Positions 35,537 to 44,791 of a DNA stretch of 64,000 nucleotides are shown here, piece by piece. Both the position numbers and the translations under genes were made by a program. Each line of letters begins with the position of its first letter. Position 1 is the first letter of the stretch. The stretch is taken from positions 1 through 64,000 of the forward strand of contig NZ_SNUG01000007.1 of the NCBI RefSeq assembly GCF_012027325.1, given 5' to 3'. Below the pieces are notes generated by a model, which saw only the letters and a list, made by a program, of their open reading frames with translations, did no database searches and was not told where the DNA came from. The DNA is from Thermococcus sp. M39 (GTDB lineage Archaea; Methanobacteriota_B; Thermococci; Thermococcales; Thermococcaceae).

Positions 35537-36226
35537 TTAACCCATTATCCTTTTATAAATCTCCTCATAAGCTGAAATCAAGTCACCCTTGTCGAACCTA
35601 AAGACGTCCTTATCCAAGCTTTTCTTTGTCTCCGCATCCCAAAATCTGCATGTGTCTGGGCTTATCTCATCGGCTAAAACTATTTCACCTCTGACATTTT
35701 TGCCAAACTCAAGCTTAAAGTCAACAAGTAAAATTCCCCTCTCTTTGAAGTACTCTTTTAGGATTTCGTTTACTTTCAATGCAATTTTTTCCATTTCTTT
35801 AATTTCCTCCTCACTTATCCCAAGAATTTTTGCGTGATAGTAGTTTATCATCGGATCACCAAGCTCATCGCTTTTATAGTAAATCTCAACAATTGGCTCA
35901 TTTAGCTCTGTTCCCTCTCCCAATGGAAGCCTCTTCTTCAAACTACCAGCGACAATGTTTCTAACAACAACTTCAATTGGATACATTTCCAACCTTTCCA
36001 CAATCAACTTATTCTCCCCAGCAATGCCAATAAAGTGTGTCTTAATACCGTGCTCCTCCAAAAGCTTGAATAATTTTGCTGAAATCTGAGCATTGTAAAA
36101 GCCTTTCCCTTTGAATTGTGCTTTTTTCTTGCCATCAAAAGCTGTTGCATCATCTTTAAATTCCATCAAGAATTTCCCCTCATCTAAGGGGATCATTTTC
36201 TTAGCTTTTCCTTCATAGACCTCCAT
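35537..36226 (-). CDS. purC: SAICAR synthetase, main copy
   Basis: The 229-residue enzyme joins CAIR and aspartate. It has VYEGKAKKMI, FKDDATAFDGKKK, VVVRNIVAGSLKKRLPLGEG, YYKSDELGDP and ILLVDFKLEFGKN, then DEISPDTCRFWD. The start ATG 36226 follows GGTGAAGATT. It is convergent with purM and divergent from purF. A shorter paralog is encoded at 48106-48768. Confidence 0.95.
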   Translation of the reverse strand: MEVYEGKAKKMIPLDEGKFLMEFKDDATAFDGKKKAQFKGKGFYNAQISAKLFKLLEEHGIKTHFIGIAGENKLIVERLEMYPIEVVVRNIVAGSLKKRLPLGEGTELNEPIVEIYYKSDELGDPMINYYHAKILGISEEEIKEMEKIALKVNEILKEYFKERGILLVDFKLEFGKNVRGEIVLADEISPDTCRFWDAETKKSLDKDVFRFDKGDLISAYEEIYKRIMG

Positions 36227-36381
36227 AATCTTCACCAAAAATTTGTTAAAATTTAAAATTTAAAAGCCTTTTTTAAACAAATTTATGTAAAACAAGGAGC
36301 AAAGTTTTTTAAGCATGAGAATGTAAAGTTCCAGTGGAAATAGGACTCTCTTTGACTACTATGTGTTAAGCTGGTGGTTAT

Positions 36382-37710
36382 ATGAAGGAGAAGTGCGGAG
36401 TATTTGCGGCAAAAGCAGAGAATGCAAATCAAAAAGCATACTATGCCCTTCTCGCTTTGCAGCATAGAGGTCAAGAAAGTGCAGGAATCAGCGTTTGGAG
36501 GGGTAGAATAAGGACATACAAAGGATTAGGGCTGGTAACCGAAGTTTTCAAAGGACATATTTTAAACAAGCTGAAATCAAAGGTTGCAATAGGACATGTG
36601 AGATATTCAACTTTTGGAGGTCTGAACGAAGCTCATCCTCTTGAAGTTGAATGCTGTGGAAAAAGGCTTGCCTTAGTTCATAATGGAACTTTAACTAATT
36701 ATCTGCCATTAAGGAGGAAGTATGAAGGAAAATTCAAATTCAAAACAAGTGTTGATAGCGAGCTTTTGGGATTGATTTTTCTCAAAAACTATTCCGAGAC
36801 AAAGGATGAATTCGAAGCCATGAAGATGCTTTTTAATGAAGTTAAAGGAGCATACTCATTAGCTTTCCTATTTGACGGCAAAATTTTAGTTGCTAGAGAT
36901 CCCCTAGGCTTTAGGCCCCTAACCTTTGGAATTGGCGATGGATATTATTTTGCCTCTGAAGATTCAGCATTAAGGATGTTTGATGTCAAAACGAGAGATG
37001 TAAAACCAGGAGAGGTTTTTGTTGTCTCAGATGATGCTGAAAGCAAAGTCCTAGCTAAAGAGAAACATGCTCACTGTGTTTTTGAGTTTATTTATTTTGC
37101 TCGTCCAGACAGCGTTATTGAGGGGAGAACTGTTTACAAAGCAAGGGTCGAAATGGGAAAGCAATTAGCAAGAGAAGATGATATCAATGCAGATGTTGTC
37201 ATAGCAGTTCCAGATTCAGGGAGAGCCGCAGCAATAGGCTATTCCATGGAAAGTGGAATCCCATATGAAGAAGGCTTAATAAAGAACAGATACATCGGTA
37301 GGACATTTATAATGCCAACTCAATTTGAGAGGGATTTTAAAGTTAGGCTTAAGCTCTCCCCAGTTAAGGAAGTCATCAAAGATAAGAGCATAGTTTTAAT
37401 TGATGACTCAATTGTAAGGGGTACCACAATGAAGAGAATAATTGCGATGCTGAAGAGAGCTGGAGCAAAAGAAGTTCACGTTAGAATAGCATCGCCGCCG
37501 ATACGGTATCCCTGCTACATGGGGATTGACATCCCAACACGACACGAGCTTATTGCCTCTTGGAAGAGCATTGAGGAGATAGGAAAAGAGATTGGAGCAG
37601 ATTCTTTAAGGTATTTGAGCATTGAAGGATTAATAAAAGCAGTTGGACTGGATGATTTATGCTTGGCTTGCTTAAATGGGATTTATCCAGAATGGGCTTT
37701 TGAATTTTAA
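36382..37710 (+). CDS. purF: Amidophosphoribosyltransferase
   Basis: The 442-residue enzyme starts purine synthesis by making phosphoribosylamine from PRPP and glutamine. After a four-residue leader the nucleophile Cys5 begins the glutaminase domain ([10 protein letters not shown]), followed by [21 protein letters not shown] and HNGTLTNY; the phosphoribosyltransferase loop is [12 protein letters not shown]-like ([17 protein letters not shown]). Late cysteines including CYMGID and CLACL match the iron-sulfur type. The ATG follows GGTGG. Confidence 0.95.
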   Translation: MKEKCGVFAAKAENANQKAYYALLALQHRGQESAGISVWRGRIRTYKGLGLVTEVFKGHILNKLKSKVAIGHVRYSTFGGLNEAHPLEVECCGKRLALVHNGTLTNYLPLRRKYEGKFKFKTSVDSELLGLIFLKNYSETKDEFEAMKMLFNEVKGAYSLAFLFDGKILVARDPLGFRPLTFGIGDGYYFASEDSALRMFDVKTRDVKPGEVFVVSDDAESKVLAKEKHAHCVFEFIYFARPDSVIEGRTVYKARVEMGKQLAREDDINADVVIAVPDSGRAAAIGYSMESGIPYEEGLIKNRYIGRTFIMPTQFERDFKVRLKLSPVKEVIKDKSIVLIDDSIVRGTTMKRIIAMLKRAGAKEVHVRIASPPIRYPCYMGIDIPTRHELIASWKSIEEIGKEIGADSLRYLSIEGLIKAVGLDDLCLACLNGIYPEWAFEF

Positions 37711-37748
37711 GCTATAATTCTTAACCAATAAAGCTTTAAGAAGGAACT

Positions 37749-37764
37749 CCGAACATTTGTTCGG
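37749..37764. promoter_or_regulatory. Palindromic candidate operator before nadB
   Basis: CCGAACA-TT-TGTTCGG is a perfect palindrome with 7-bp arms that ends eight bases before the nadB GTG and overlaps the ribosome site GGGGAG. Its position suits a repressor that senses NAD status, or a small hairpin limiting translation. Confidence 0.55.
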
Positions 37765-37772
37765 GGAGAATT

Positions 37773-39158
37773 GTGAAAATAGGAATAGTCGGGAATGGAA
37801 TAGCAGGATTAACAGCAGCTATATCACTTGCGAAAAAGGGATTTGATGTTTACATGATTGGAAAAAGCATAACAAAGACAAACTCTTATTTAGCTCAAGC
37901 TGGAGTGGCATTTCCAGTCTTAAAAGGGGATTCTATAAAAGCTCACGTTTTCGATACAATAAGAGCAGGTAGATATTTAAACGACGAGGAAATTGTTTGG
38001 AGTGTTATTTCAAAGTCAAGCGAAGCTTACGATTTTTTGCTCTCACTTGGATTGAAATTTGAAAGGAATGAAGTTGAAGGAGGACATAGCTTCCCAAGAG
38101 TTTTCACTATTAAAAATGAGACTGGAAAACATATGACAAAGATCCTTTACACAAGAGCTAAAGAGTTAGGCGTTCACTTTATCAAAGGACTTGCAGAATC
38201 ATTAGCCATTGAAAATAGAAAGTGTTATGGGGTGTTTCTTGACGGTGAGCTCTTAAGATTCGATGCAACAGTTTTAGCAACTGGTGGCTACACTGCCTTG
38301 TTCAAATACACAGCTGGTTCCCCGCTTAATCTCGGTACGTTAATTGGAGACGCAGTTATGAAGGGGGCTTTAGCAAGGGATTTAGAATTTGTTCAGTTTC
38401 ATCCTACTGGATTCATTGGAAAAAATGGAGTAAAGCTCATAAGCGAAGCAGTAAGAGGAGCTGGAGCTAAGTTGGTCAATTCAGACGGAGAAAGGTTTGT
38501 CAATGAGCTTGAACCGAGAGACATCGTTGCAAGAGCAATTTATATGCAAATGCAGGAAAGAAAAGAGGTTTATTTAGATGCTACCCATATAGAAGACTTC
38601 AAATTAAGATTTCCTCAGATATATGCATTTCTCAAGCAAGAGGGCATAAATCCCGAAAAAGACTTGATACCAGTCTCTCCGATAGCTCACTATTCAATTG
38701 GCGGCTTAAGTGTTGACGCCTACTACAGAACAAACATAAAAAGCTTGTATGCTATCGGAGAAGCAGCTGACAATGGTTTTCATGGTGCAAACAGATTGGC
38801 AAGCAATTCGCTCTTAGAGTGCATTGTGAGTGGTCTTGAAGTTTCAAGAACCATTTTTAGGGAGAGACCAAAGCTTAGAGAAAATATAGAGCCAGCAAAT
38901 ACTAGTCAAGAAGCGGGAGATATAGAGCAGATTAAAGAGATACTTTGGAAGCATGCGGGAATTGTGAGAAGTAGAGAAGGACTCAAAGAGGGAATTAGAA
39001 AGCTTGAAAATATTGAAGCAGATAAGAGAATCAAATGCCTCGCAAAGGGCGTTTTAGAGAGTGCTCTCTGGAGAGAGGAGAGCAGAGGCGCGCATTATAG
39101 GATAGATTTTCCGTTCATGAGAAAGGAATTTGAAAGACCAAGTTTTTGGAGGTGTTAA
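37773..39158 (+). CDS. nadB: L-aspartate oxidase
   Basis: The 461-residue flavoprotein oxidises aspartate to iminoaspartate, the first step to NAD. It has the FAD-binding start [56 protein letters not shown] and [17 protein letters not shown]. It is somewhat shorter than the E. coli enzyme in the C-terminal helical part. It starts with GTG, and ends one base before nadA. Confidence 0.95.
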   Translation: MKIGIVGNGIAGLTAAISLAKKGFDVYMIGKSITKTNSYLAQAGVAFPVLKGDSIKAHVFDTIRAGRYLNDEEIVWSVISKSSEAYDFLLSLGLKFERNEVEGGHSFPRVFTIKNETGKHMTKILYTRAKELGVHFIKGLAESLAIENRKCYGVFLDGELLRFDATVLATGGYTALFKYTAGSPLNLGTLIGDAVMKGALARDLEFVQFHPTGFIGKNGVKLISEAVRGAGAKLVNSDGERFVNELEPRDIVARAIYMQMQERKEVYLDATHIEDFKLRFPQIYAFLKQEGINPEKDLIPVSPIAHYSIGGLSVDAYYRTNIKSLYAIGEAADNGFHGANRLASNSLLECIVSGLEVSRTIFRERPKLRENIEPANTSQEAGDIEQIKEILWKHAGIVRSREGLKEGIRKLENIEADKRIKCLAKGVLESALWREESRGAHYRIDFPFMRKEFERPSFWRC

Positions 39159-39159
39159 T

Positions 39160-40059
39160 ATGGATTTAGTGAAAGAAATTATTAAGCTTAAGGAAGAAAA
39201 GAACGCGATAATCCTAGCTCATAACTATCAGCTACCTGAGATTCAGGATATAGCCGACTTCATTGGGGACAGCCTCGAATTGGCAAGAAAAGCTGTAAAT
39301 GTTGATGCAGACATTATTCTCTTTGCAGGGGTTGATTTCATGGCTGAAACTGCTAAAATATTAAATCCTGACAAAAAAGTTCTTCTCCCTACTAAAAGGG
39401 CCACATGTGCAATGGCAAACATGCTTAAGGTCGAGCACATTCTTGAGGCCAAAAAGAAGTACCCAGATGCTCCTGTTGTTCTCTATGTGAACACAACTGC
39501 AGAGTGCAAAGCCTACGCTGATGTAACGGTAACCTCAGCTAATGCCACAAAGATAGTGAGCAAGCTCGATGCAGATACGATAATATTCGGTCCCGATAAC
39601 AACCTCGCTTATTATGTCGCAAAGCGCACGAACAAGAAGATAATCCCAATTCCGGAAGGGGGCCACTGCTACGTTCACAAGAAGTTCACACTGGAGGACG
39701 TTGAAAGAGCTAGAAAGCTTTATCCAAATGCTAAGCTGATTGTTCATCCCGAGTGTAACCCAGAGATCCAAGAAAAAGCCGATCTAATCGCGTCAACCGG
39801 TGGAATGATCAAGAACGCTTGCCTACATAATGAATGGGTTGTGTTTACAGAAAAAGAAATGGTGTATAGACTGCAAAAGCTCTATCCAAACAAGAAGTTC
39901 TATCCCGCTAATGAAGATGCCTTTTGTATTGGAATGAAAGCAATAACACTCAAGCACATCTATGAATCCCTGAGAGATGAAAAATACGAAATTGAAGTTC
40001 CTAAGGACATAGCAGAGAGAGCAAGAAAAGCAATAGAGAGAATGCTTGAGCTCAGCTGA
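39160..40059 (+). CDS. nadA: Quinolinate synthase
   Basis: The 299-residue iron-sulfur enzyme condenses iminoaspartate and dihydroxyacetone phosphate to quinolinate. [19 protein letters not shown], the cysteines in [18 protein letters not shown] and [10 protein letters not shown] (the three cluster ligands), VHPECNPE and [11 protein letters not shown] identify it. The ATG follows GGAGGTGTTAAT, which overlaps the nadB stop; the longer frame starts inside nadB. Confidence 0.96.
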   Translation: MDLVKEIIKLKEEKNAIILAHNYQLPEIQDIADFIGDSLELARKAVNVDADIILFAGVDFMAETAKILNPDKKVLLPTKRATCAMANMLKVEHILEAKKKYPDAPVVLYVNTTAECKAYADVTVTSANATKIVSKLDADTIIFGPDNNLAYYVAKRTNKKIIPIPEGGHCYVHKKFTLEDVERARKLYPNAKLIVHPECNPEIQEKADLIASTGGMIKNACLHNEWVVFTEKEMVYRLQKLYPNKKFYPANEDAFCIGMKAITLKHIYESLRDEKYEIEVPKDIAERARKAIERMLELS

Positions 40060-40068
40060 GGTGATCTC

Positions 40069-40899
40069 ATGATTTCCCTCTCATACCTTCTCCGCTTTTT
40101 GGAAGAGGATGCGCCTTTTGGAGACGTTACGAGTGAAGCTGTAATTCCGGAGACTTTAAACGCTAAGGCAGTTATTATAGCAAAGCAGAGCGGCGTTATA
40201 GCTGGTCTTGAGGAGGCAAGGCTTTTATTCGAGTACTTTGATGTTAAAGTTGAGCAGAAAGTTAAAGATGGCCAAAAAGTGGAGAAAGGGCAAATTTTAA
40301 TGGAGCTCGAGGGCAACGCGAGAAAGATCTTGCTCGTTGAGAGAACTGCCTTAAACATCATAGGAAGAATGAGCGGGATAGCGACCCAAACGAGAAAGCT
40401 CGCTGAAAAAGTTAGAGCCGTTAATCCAAGAGTTAGAGTAGCGGGCACGAGAAAAACCCTCCTAAAACCTCTAGACAAGAAGGCAATACTCATAGGAGGC
40501 GGTGAGCCTCATAGATTTTCCCTAAGTGATGCGATTCTCATAAAGGACAACCATCTTGCTTTGGTCTCTCTCGACGAAGCTATCAAAAGAGCGAAGAGCT
40601 TCAGCATTTATAAGGTTGTTGAAGTCGAAGTTGAAAGCTTAGAAGACGCTTTAAGAGCAGCAAAACTTGGTGCTGATGTTATAATGCTCGACAACATGAC
40701 GCCAGAGCAAGTTGAAGAAACACTCAAGGCTCTAAAGCGTGAAGGTTTAAGAGAGAAAGTGAAAATCGAAGTAAGCGGTGGGATAACAGAGGAGAATATT
40801 CAAGATTACGCAAAGCTCGATATCGACGTTATAAGTCTTGGAGCCCTTACACACAGTGTGAAAAACTTTGACGTGAGCTTGGAGATTGTGAGAGATTAA
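40069..40899 (+). CDS. nadC: Nicotinate-nucleotide pyrophosphorylase
   Basis: The 276-residue enzyme converts quinolinate and PRPP to nicotinate mononucleotide. It begins LRFLEEDAPFGDVTSEAV and has GIATQTRKLAE, VRVAGTRKTLLKPLDKKA, GGGEPHRFSLSDAILIKDNH and VEVEVESLEDALRA. GAGGTGATCTC precedes the ATG, 10 bases after nadA. Confidence 0.96.
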   Translation: MISLSYLLRFLEEDAPFGDVTSEAVIPETLNAKAVIIAKQSGVIAGLEEARLLFEYFDVKVEQKVKDGQKVEKGQILMELEGNARKILLVERTALNIIGRMSGIATQTRKLAEKVRAVNPRVRVAGTRKTLLKPLDKKAILIGGGEPHRFSLSDAILIKDNHLALVSLDEAIKRAKSFSIYKVVEVEVESLEDALRAAKLGADVIMLDNMTPEQVEETLKALKREGLREKVKIEVSGGITEENIQDYAKLDIDVISLGALTHSVKNFDVSLEIVRD

Positions 40900-40926
40900 A
40901 TTTTGCCCTTATTTTTATTTTAGATG

Positions 40927-40965
40927 TGTTCCATTTTTGGAACAAAATTTTTTAAATTTGGAACA
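40927..40965 (+). promoter_or_regulatory. rib promoter with three TGTTCC/GGAACA half-sites
   Basis: TGTTCC (40927-40932) and GGAACA (40939-40944) form a palindrome, and a further GGAACA lies at 40960-40965. A TATA-like AAATTTTTTAAATTT sits between the second and third half-sites, about 30 bases before the ribD start. A repressor bound here would cover the promoter. Confidence 0.6.
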
Positions 40966-40986
40966 TCTATTGAATTACCGATAGCT

Positions 40987-42030
40987 ATGAATGATGAATA
41001 CTTCATGAGCTTAGCTTTGGAGTTAGCCAAAAAAGGCGAGGGAAGAGTGAACCCAAACCCAATGGTTGGCGCTGTTATAGTCAAAGATGGCAAAATAATC
41101 GGTAAGGGCTACCATCAATACTTTGGAGGGAAACATGCAGAGATTAACGCCATAGAAGATGCAAAGAGCAAAGGTTATTCTCTCAAAGGAGCAACAATGT
41201 ATGTCACTTTAGAGCCCTGTTCTCACTGGGGAAAGCAGCCGCCTTGTGTTGATAGAATAATAGAAGAGGGCTTCTCAAGAGTTGTAATAGCAATGAAAGA
41301 TCCTAACCCCTTAGTTAATGGAAAAGGCATTGAAAAGCTCGAAAAAGCAGGCATTGAGGTTAAAGTTGGTGTTCTTGAAGATGATGCAAGAAAGCTGAAC
41401 GAAGTGTTTCTTAAGTACATAACCACGAAAATGCCTTTTGTAGCAATAAAGCTTGCTTTGACCTTGGATGGTTTCATAGCAACAAGAAACTTCTCTTCAA
41501 AATGGATTACTGGCGAAAAAGCAAGGAAGAAAGTGCAAGAGCTTAGAAGAAAATACATGGCAATAATGGTTGGAGCTAATACAATCCTCAAAGACAACCC
41601 AAGGTTGACTTGCAGAATAGAAGGGTGCAGTGAAAAGGTGAAAGTAATTCTCGATAGGCATGGATTAACTGCTAATGGAAATTTTAGGGCTTTTAAGGAT
41701 GGAAGGGTTATAGTCTTCACTGAGAGCGAAAAAGAGTGGGATAATGCGGAAGTCATTAGGGAAGCAAATCCTGAGAAAATACTAAAAATCCTTGGCGAAA
41801 AAGAAATAGACAGCGTTTTAATTGAGGGAGGAAGAATAGCATGCCAGTTCTTGCCCTTTGCAGATAAGCTACATTTATTTTATGGGAACAAGCTCTTTGG
41901 AAAAGGGATTTCTCCATTTGAGTGCTTAAACGTTGATAAGGTTAGTGATGCCTTTAAAGTCGAGTTTCTTAAGTTTGAAAGCTTTGAGGACAGCTTTTAC
42001 GTGGAGGCAAGGCCATGTTCTCAGGGATAG
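40987..42030 (+). CDS. ribD: Riboflavin deaminase/reductase RibD
   Basis: The 347-residue bifunctional enzyme has an N-terminal deaminase (PNPMVGAVIVKDG, GKHAEINAIEDA, VTLEPCSHWGKQPPCVDRI, with all zinc ligands) and a C-terminal reductase (FVAIKLALTLDGFIA, ITGEKARKKVQELR, VLIEGG). I start it at the ATG at 40987; a frame from 40924 would run through the promoter. A clear Shine-Dalgarno is lacking and the distance to the TATA box is short, so the message may be leaderless or nearly so. Confidence 0.93.
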   Translation: MNDEYFMSLALELAKKGEGRVNPNPMVGAVIVKDGKIIGKGYHQYFGGKHAEINAIEDAKSKGYSLKGATMYVTLEPCSHWGKQPPCVDRIIEEGFSRVVIAMKDPNPLVNGKGIEKLEKAGIEVKVGVLEDDARKLNEVFLKYITTKMPFVAIKLALTLDGFIATRNFSSKWITGEKARKKVQELRRKYMAIMVGANTILKDNPRLTCRIEGCSEKVKVILDRHGLTANGNFRAFKDGRVIVFTESEKEWDNAEVIREANPEKILKILGEKEIDSVLIEGGRIACQFLPFADKLHLFYGNKLFGKGISPFECLNVDKVSDAFKVEFLKFESFEDSFYVEARPCSQG

Positions 42031-42584
42031 TAGAGAAGGTTGCAAAGGCACGCTACTCAAGGGGAAAGCTCTACGTGGAGAAGGTTCTAGATGTGAATTT
42101 AGGAGACAGCGTTGCCGTTAATGGAGCATGCCTAACGGTGAGTGAAATTAGAGATCAAATAATCTTTGACGTTGGTGAGGAAACGCTAGAGAGGACTAAC
42201 TTAGCGAAAGCTAAGCTTGTTAACCTTGAAAGAGCCCTAAAGTTTGGCGATAGGATTGACGGACATTTGGTTACTGGACATGTCGATGGGACTCTAAAGC
42301 TGAGGAGAACTCTAAAGAGGGGAAATACTTACTGGCTGGCCTTTGAAATGCCCAAGGAAAGGTTTGGCATAGTGGAAAAGGGAAGCATAGCCCTGAATGG
42401 GATAAGCTTAACGATTGCCAAAGTTGAGAAGAGCCAATTCTGGGTTCAGGTAATCCCCTACACTTGGGAAAACACCAACTTGAAGTTCCTAAAGGTTGGA
42501 GAGGAAGTAAACTACGAGATAGACGTTGTTGCGAGATATTTGAAGGGTATTTTGGGTGATAGATATGGACTTGGAAAAGCTTAG
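42015..42584 (+). CDS. ribE: Riboflavin synthase, bacterial alpha type
   Basis: The 189-residue protein has the two lumazine-binding barrels of bacterial riboflavin synthase: MFSGIVEKVAKARY, SVAVNGACLTV and DGHLVTGHVDGT in the first half, then FGIVEKGSIALNGISLTIA. It dismutates two lumazines to riboflavin. Many archaea use an unrelated synthase instead. It overlaps ribD by 16 bases with GGAGG before the ATG. Confidence 0.94.
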   Translation: MFSGIVEKVAKARYSRGKLYVEKVLDVNLGDSVAVNGACLTVSEIRDQIIFDVGEETLERTNLAKAKLVNLERALKFGDRIDGHLVTGHVDGTLKLRRTLKRGNTYWLAFEMPKERFGIVEKGSIALNGISLTIAKVEKSQFWVQVIPYTWENTNLKFLKVGEEVNYEIDVVARYLKGILGDRYGLGKA

Positions 42585-43734
42585 GAAAAGCCTTCTTGAA
42601 GGTAAACCAATAGTTCTAATTGACGAAGATAGAGAAGTTGAAGCGGATTTGGTTTATCCTGCCGAAATAATAACTCCCCAAACATTAAACTTCATGCTCC
42701 AAGCTAAAGGAATGCTCTGTCTGGCTATGGATGAAGAAGAAGCTTTAAGGAGAGGCTTCTTTAAGCTTCCCTCAAAAGACAACGAGACGAACTTTTTAAT
42801 AAGCGTTGATTATAAAGAAACGTTTACAGGAATTAGCGCGGAAGATAGGGCTTTAACTGCTAAAAAGATTGCCGAAGGGCTAAGCATTGAGTACTTTCGC
42901 TATCCAGGTCATCTGCATCTTTTAGGGGGAGTTGGCATAAATAAAAGAAAGGGACACACAGAAGCTTCCCTTGAACTTATGGAAATGCTTGGGTTTAAGA
43001 GATATGCACTAATAATTGAGCTCTTAGATGAAGAAGGGAATTCTCACAACTTTGAGTTTATAAGAAACTTTGCAGAGAAGCATGAGTTACCAGTGATCAC
43101 AATTAAAGAAGTGCTTAAAGAAGTCGTGAAGAGGAAGAGCTTCGTTAGAGTTTTTGCTGAAGCAAAGCTGCCCAGTAAATACGGGGCCTTTAAGATAGTC
43201 GCCTTTGAGAACCAGCTTGACTTTAAAGAGCATATAGCCATAATAAAAGAGCCCTATGATGTGCCTTTGGTTAGAATACACTCCGAGTGCTTAACAGGGG
43301 ATACTTTAGCTTCTCTAAAGTGCGACTGTGGAAGTCAATTAGCTAATGCATTAAAGATGATTGCCCAGGATGGAGGAATTTTACTTTATTTAAGGCAGGA
43401 AGGGAGAGGAATCGGATTAAAAAACAAGATCAAAGCCTATGAACTTCAAGATAGAGGCCTTGACACTGTTGAAGCGAATAAAATGCTAGGCTTTAATGAA
43501 GATGAGAGGGATTTCAGTGTTGCCTACCAACTGCTCAAAGCTTTAGGAGTCTCAAAAGTTAAGCTTTTGACAAACAATCCAGGGAAGGTTAAAGCTTTGG
43601 AGGAGTTTGGGATAGAGGTTGTTGAAGTTATTCCGATTTTTGGAGAAGTTAACGAGGTTAACAGACCTTATTTAGAGGCTAAGATGCTCAAGCTTGGACA
43701 CAATTTAAAACCTCTTTTGGAGGGGGAAGAATGA
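42565..43734 (+). CDS. ribBA: Bifunctional DHBP synthase / GTP cyclohydrolase II
   Basis: The 389-residue fusion has an N-terminal DHBP synthase (VLIDEDREVEADLVYPAE, then SAEDRALTAKKIA and FRYPGHLHLL) and a C-terminal GTP cyclohydrolase II with zinc ligands in HSECLTGDTLASLKCDCGS and the RQEGRGIGLKNKIKAYELQD motif. It provides both precursors of lumazine. The start ATG 42565 follows GGTGATAGAT inside ribE. Confidence 0.95.
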   Translation: MDLEKLRKSLLEGKPIVLIDEDREVEADLVYPAEIITPQTLNFMLQAKGMLCLAMDEEEALRRGFFKLPSKDNETNFLISVDYKETFTGISAEDRALTAKKIAEGLSIEYFRYPGHLHLLGGVGINKRKGHTEASLELMEMLGFKRYALIIELLDEEGNSHNFEFIRNFAEKHELPVITIKEVLKEVVKRKSFVRVFAEAKLPSKYGAFKIVAFENQLDFKEHIAIIKEPYDVPLVRIHSECLTGDTLASLKCDCGSQLANALKMIAQDGGILLYLRQEGRGIGLKNKIKAYELQDRGLDTVEANKMLGFNEDERDFSVAYQLLKALGVSKVKLLTNNPGKVKALEEFGIEVVEVIPIFGEVNEVNRPYLEAKMLKLGHNLKPLLEGEE

Positions 43735-44192
43735 TTTACGAAGGGGAATATAAAGGTGAAGGCTTGAAAATAGGGATACTTGTAAGTAGATTTAACGATT
43801 TGCTCACTAAGGAACTTTTAGATGGTGCATTAGACTGTTTTAAGCGACATGGCGTTGAGAACATAGACATCTTCAAAGTTCCCGGAGCTTTTGAAATTCC
43901 ATTTATCGCAAAAGAATTGGCGAAGAAGGGAAGCTACGATGCGATTTTAGCGTTAGGAGCCGTTGTTAAGGGCGAAACATACCACTTTGAACTTGTTGCC
44001 AATGAAGTTGCAAAAGGAGTAGCCCATATAAACTTAACATACGAAACTCCGGTAATATTTGGTGTTATAACCGTTGATGACGAAATTCAAGGACTAGACA
44101 GGGCTGGAATAAAATCAAATAAAGGCTTTGAATATGCTTTAGCGACTTTAGAGATGGCAAATTTAAAGAAAAAACTAAAGAAGATGCCCTAG
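43731..44192 (+). CDS. ribH: 6,7-dimethyl-8-ribityllumazine synthase
   Basis: The 153-residue enzyme has IGILVSRFNDLLTKELLDGAL, KVPGAFEIPFIAKEL, ALGAVVKGETYHFELVA and PVIFGVITVDDEIQ, as in all lumazine synthases. Its ATG overlaps the ribBA stop (ATGA). Its end overlaps the convergent purO gene by four bases. Confidence 0.96.
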   Translation: MIYEGEYKGEGLKIGILVSRFNDLLTKELLDGALDCFKRHGVENIDIFKVPGAFEIPFIAKELAKKGSYDAILALGAVVKGETYHFELVANEVAKGVAHINLTYETPVIFGVITVDDEIQGLDRAGIKSNKGFEYALATLEMANLKKKLKKMP

Positions 44193-44791
44193 AGGTTTTT
44201 CACTCCTCTTATTCCTATTTTAAATTTATCCCCAAAATCAACAACTCCAATTGCCAAAACGGGGTGAGCAAATTTTAGTTCCAAAACCTTTTCAGCTAAG
44301 GCATTTTCATCTTTAAAGTCTAAGCTCAGAGTTTCAATGCCTTCAACGTTGTAAGTTGCTGTGAAAAATGCTTTTCCTTCCTCGAGCTTAACTCTTTTGA
44401 CCCAAAGCTCATCTTTTCCCACGAAACCCAAAAACGCCTCATCTTTGTCTCTTTGGATTATCCCAGCAATTCTTGGCGTGTTTAGGGCGTCTCTCTCATA
44501 ATCCATAGCGTCCAAAACGTGAATTAAAGCTTTCTTTGGCTTTTCCCACTCCAAAGCATGAGCAATAAATGTCGTGTGAGAGCCATTACTAACCACTGCA
44601 TAGTCCTTGAAAATTTTCACAGCTGTGTAGCTCACATATGGATTAGTTGTCTCCGTTAGATTTAGCACGACAACTTCGTCTCCTCTAAGTTTTGCCGTTC
44701 TATTAGGAAAAGAGCGAGAGCTAACACGATAGAAAGCGAAAGGCTTACCCTCCTTTAGCCCAACGCCCAGCATTCTCCCAACGTACCTCAT
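44189..44791 (-). CDS. purO: Archaeal IMP cyclohydrolase PurO
   Basis: The 200-residue enzyme closes FAICAR to IMP, the last step of IMP synthesis in archaea without PurH. It has YVGRMLGVG, FAFYRVSSRSFPNRTA, NPYVSYTAVKI and VSNGSHTTFIAHALE, then TPRIAGII. GAGGTGATAAC precedes the ATG, which overlaps the stop codon of the PurP-like gene upstream. Confidence 0.94.
   Translation of the reverse strand: MRYVGRMLGVGLKEGKPFAFYRVSSRSFPNRTAKLRGDEVVVLNLTETTNPYVSYTAVKIFKDYAVVSNGSHTTFIAHALEWEKPKKALIHVLDAMDYERDALNTPRIAGIIQRDKDEAFLGFVGKDELWVKRVKLEEGKAFFTATYNVEGIETLSLDFKDENALAEKVLELKFAHPVLAIGVVDFGDKFKIGIRGVKNL

Noticed and set aside
40900-40986. FMN riboswitch before ribD
   Set aside because: No RFN conserved blocks are present; the space holds protein-type half-sites instead.
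41223-41756. 177-codon minus-strand frame
   Set aside because: It is antisense to ribD, whose catalytic motifs are intact; there is no supporting signal.
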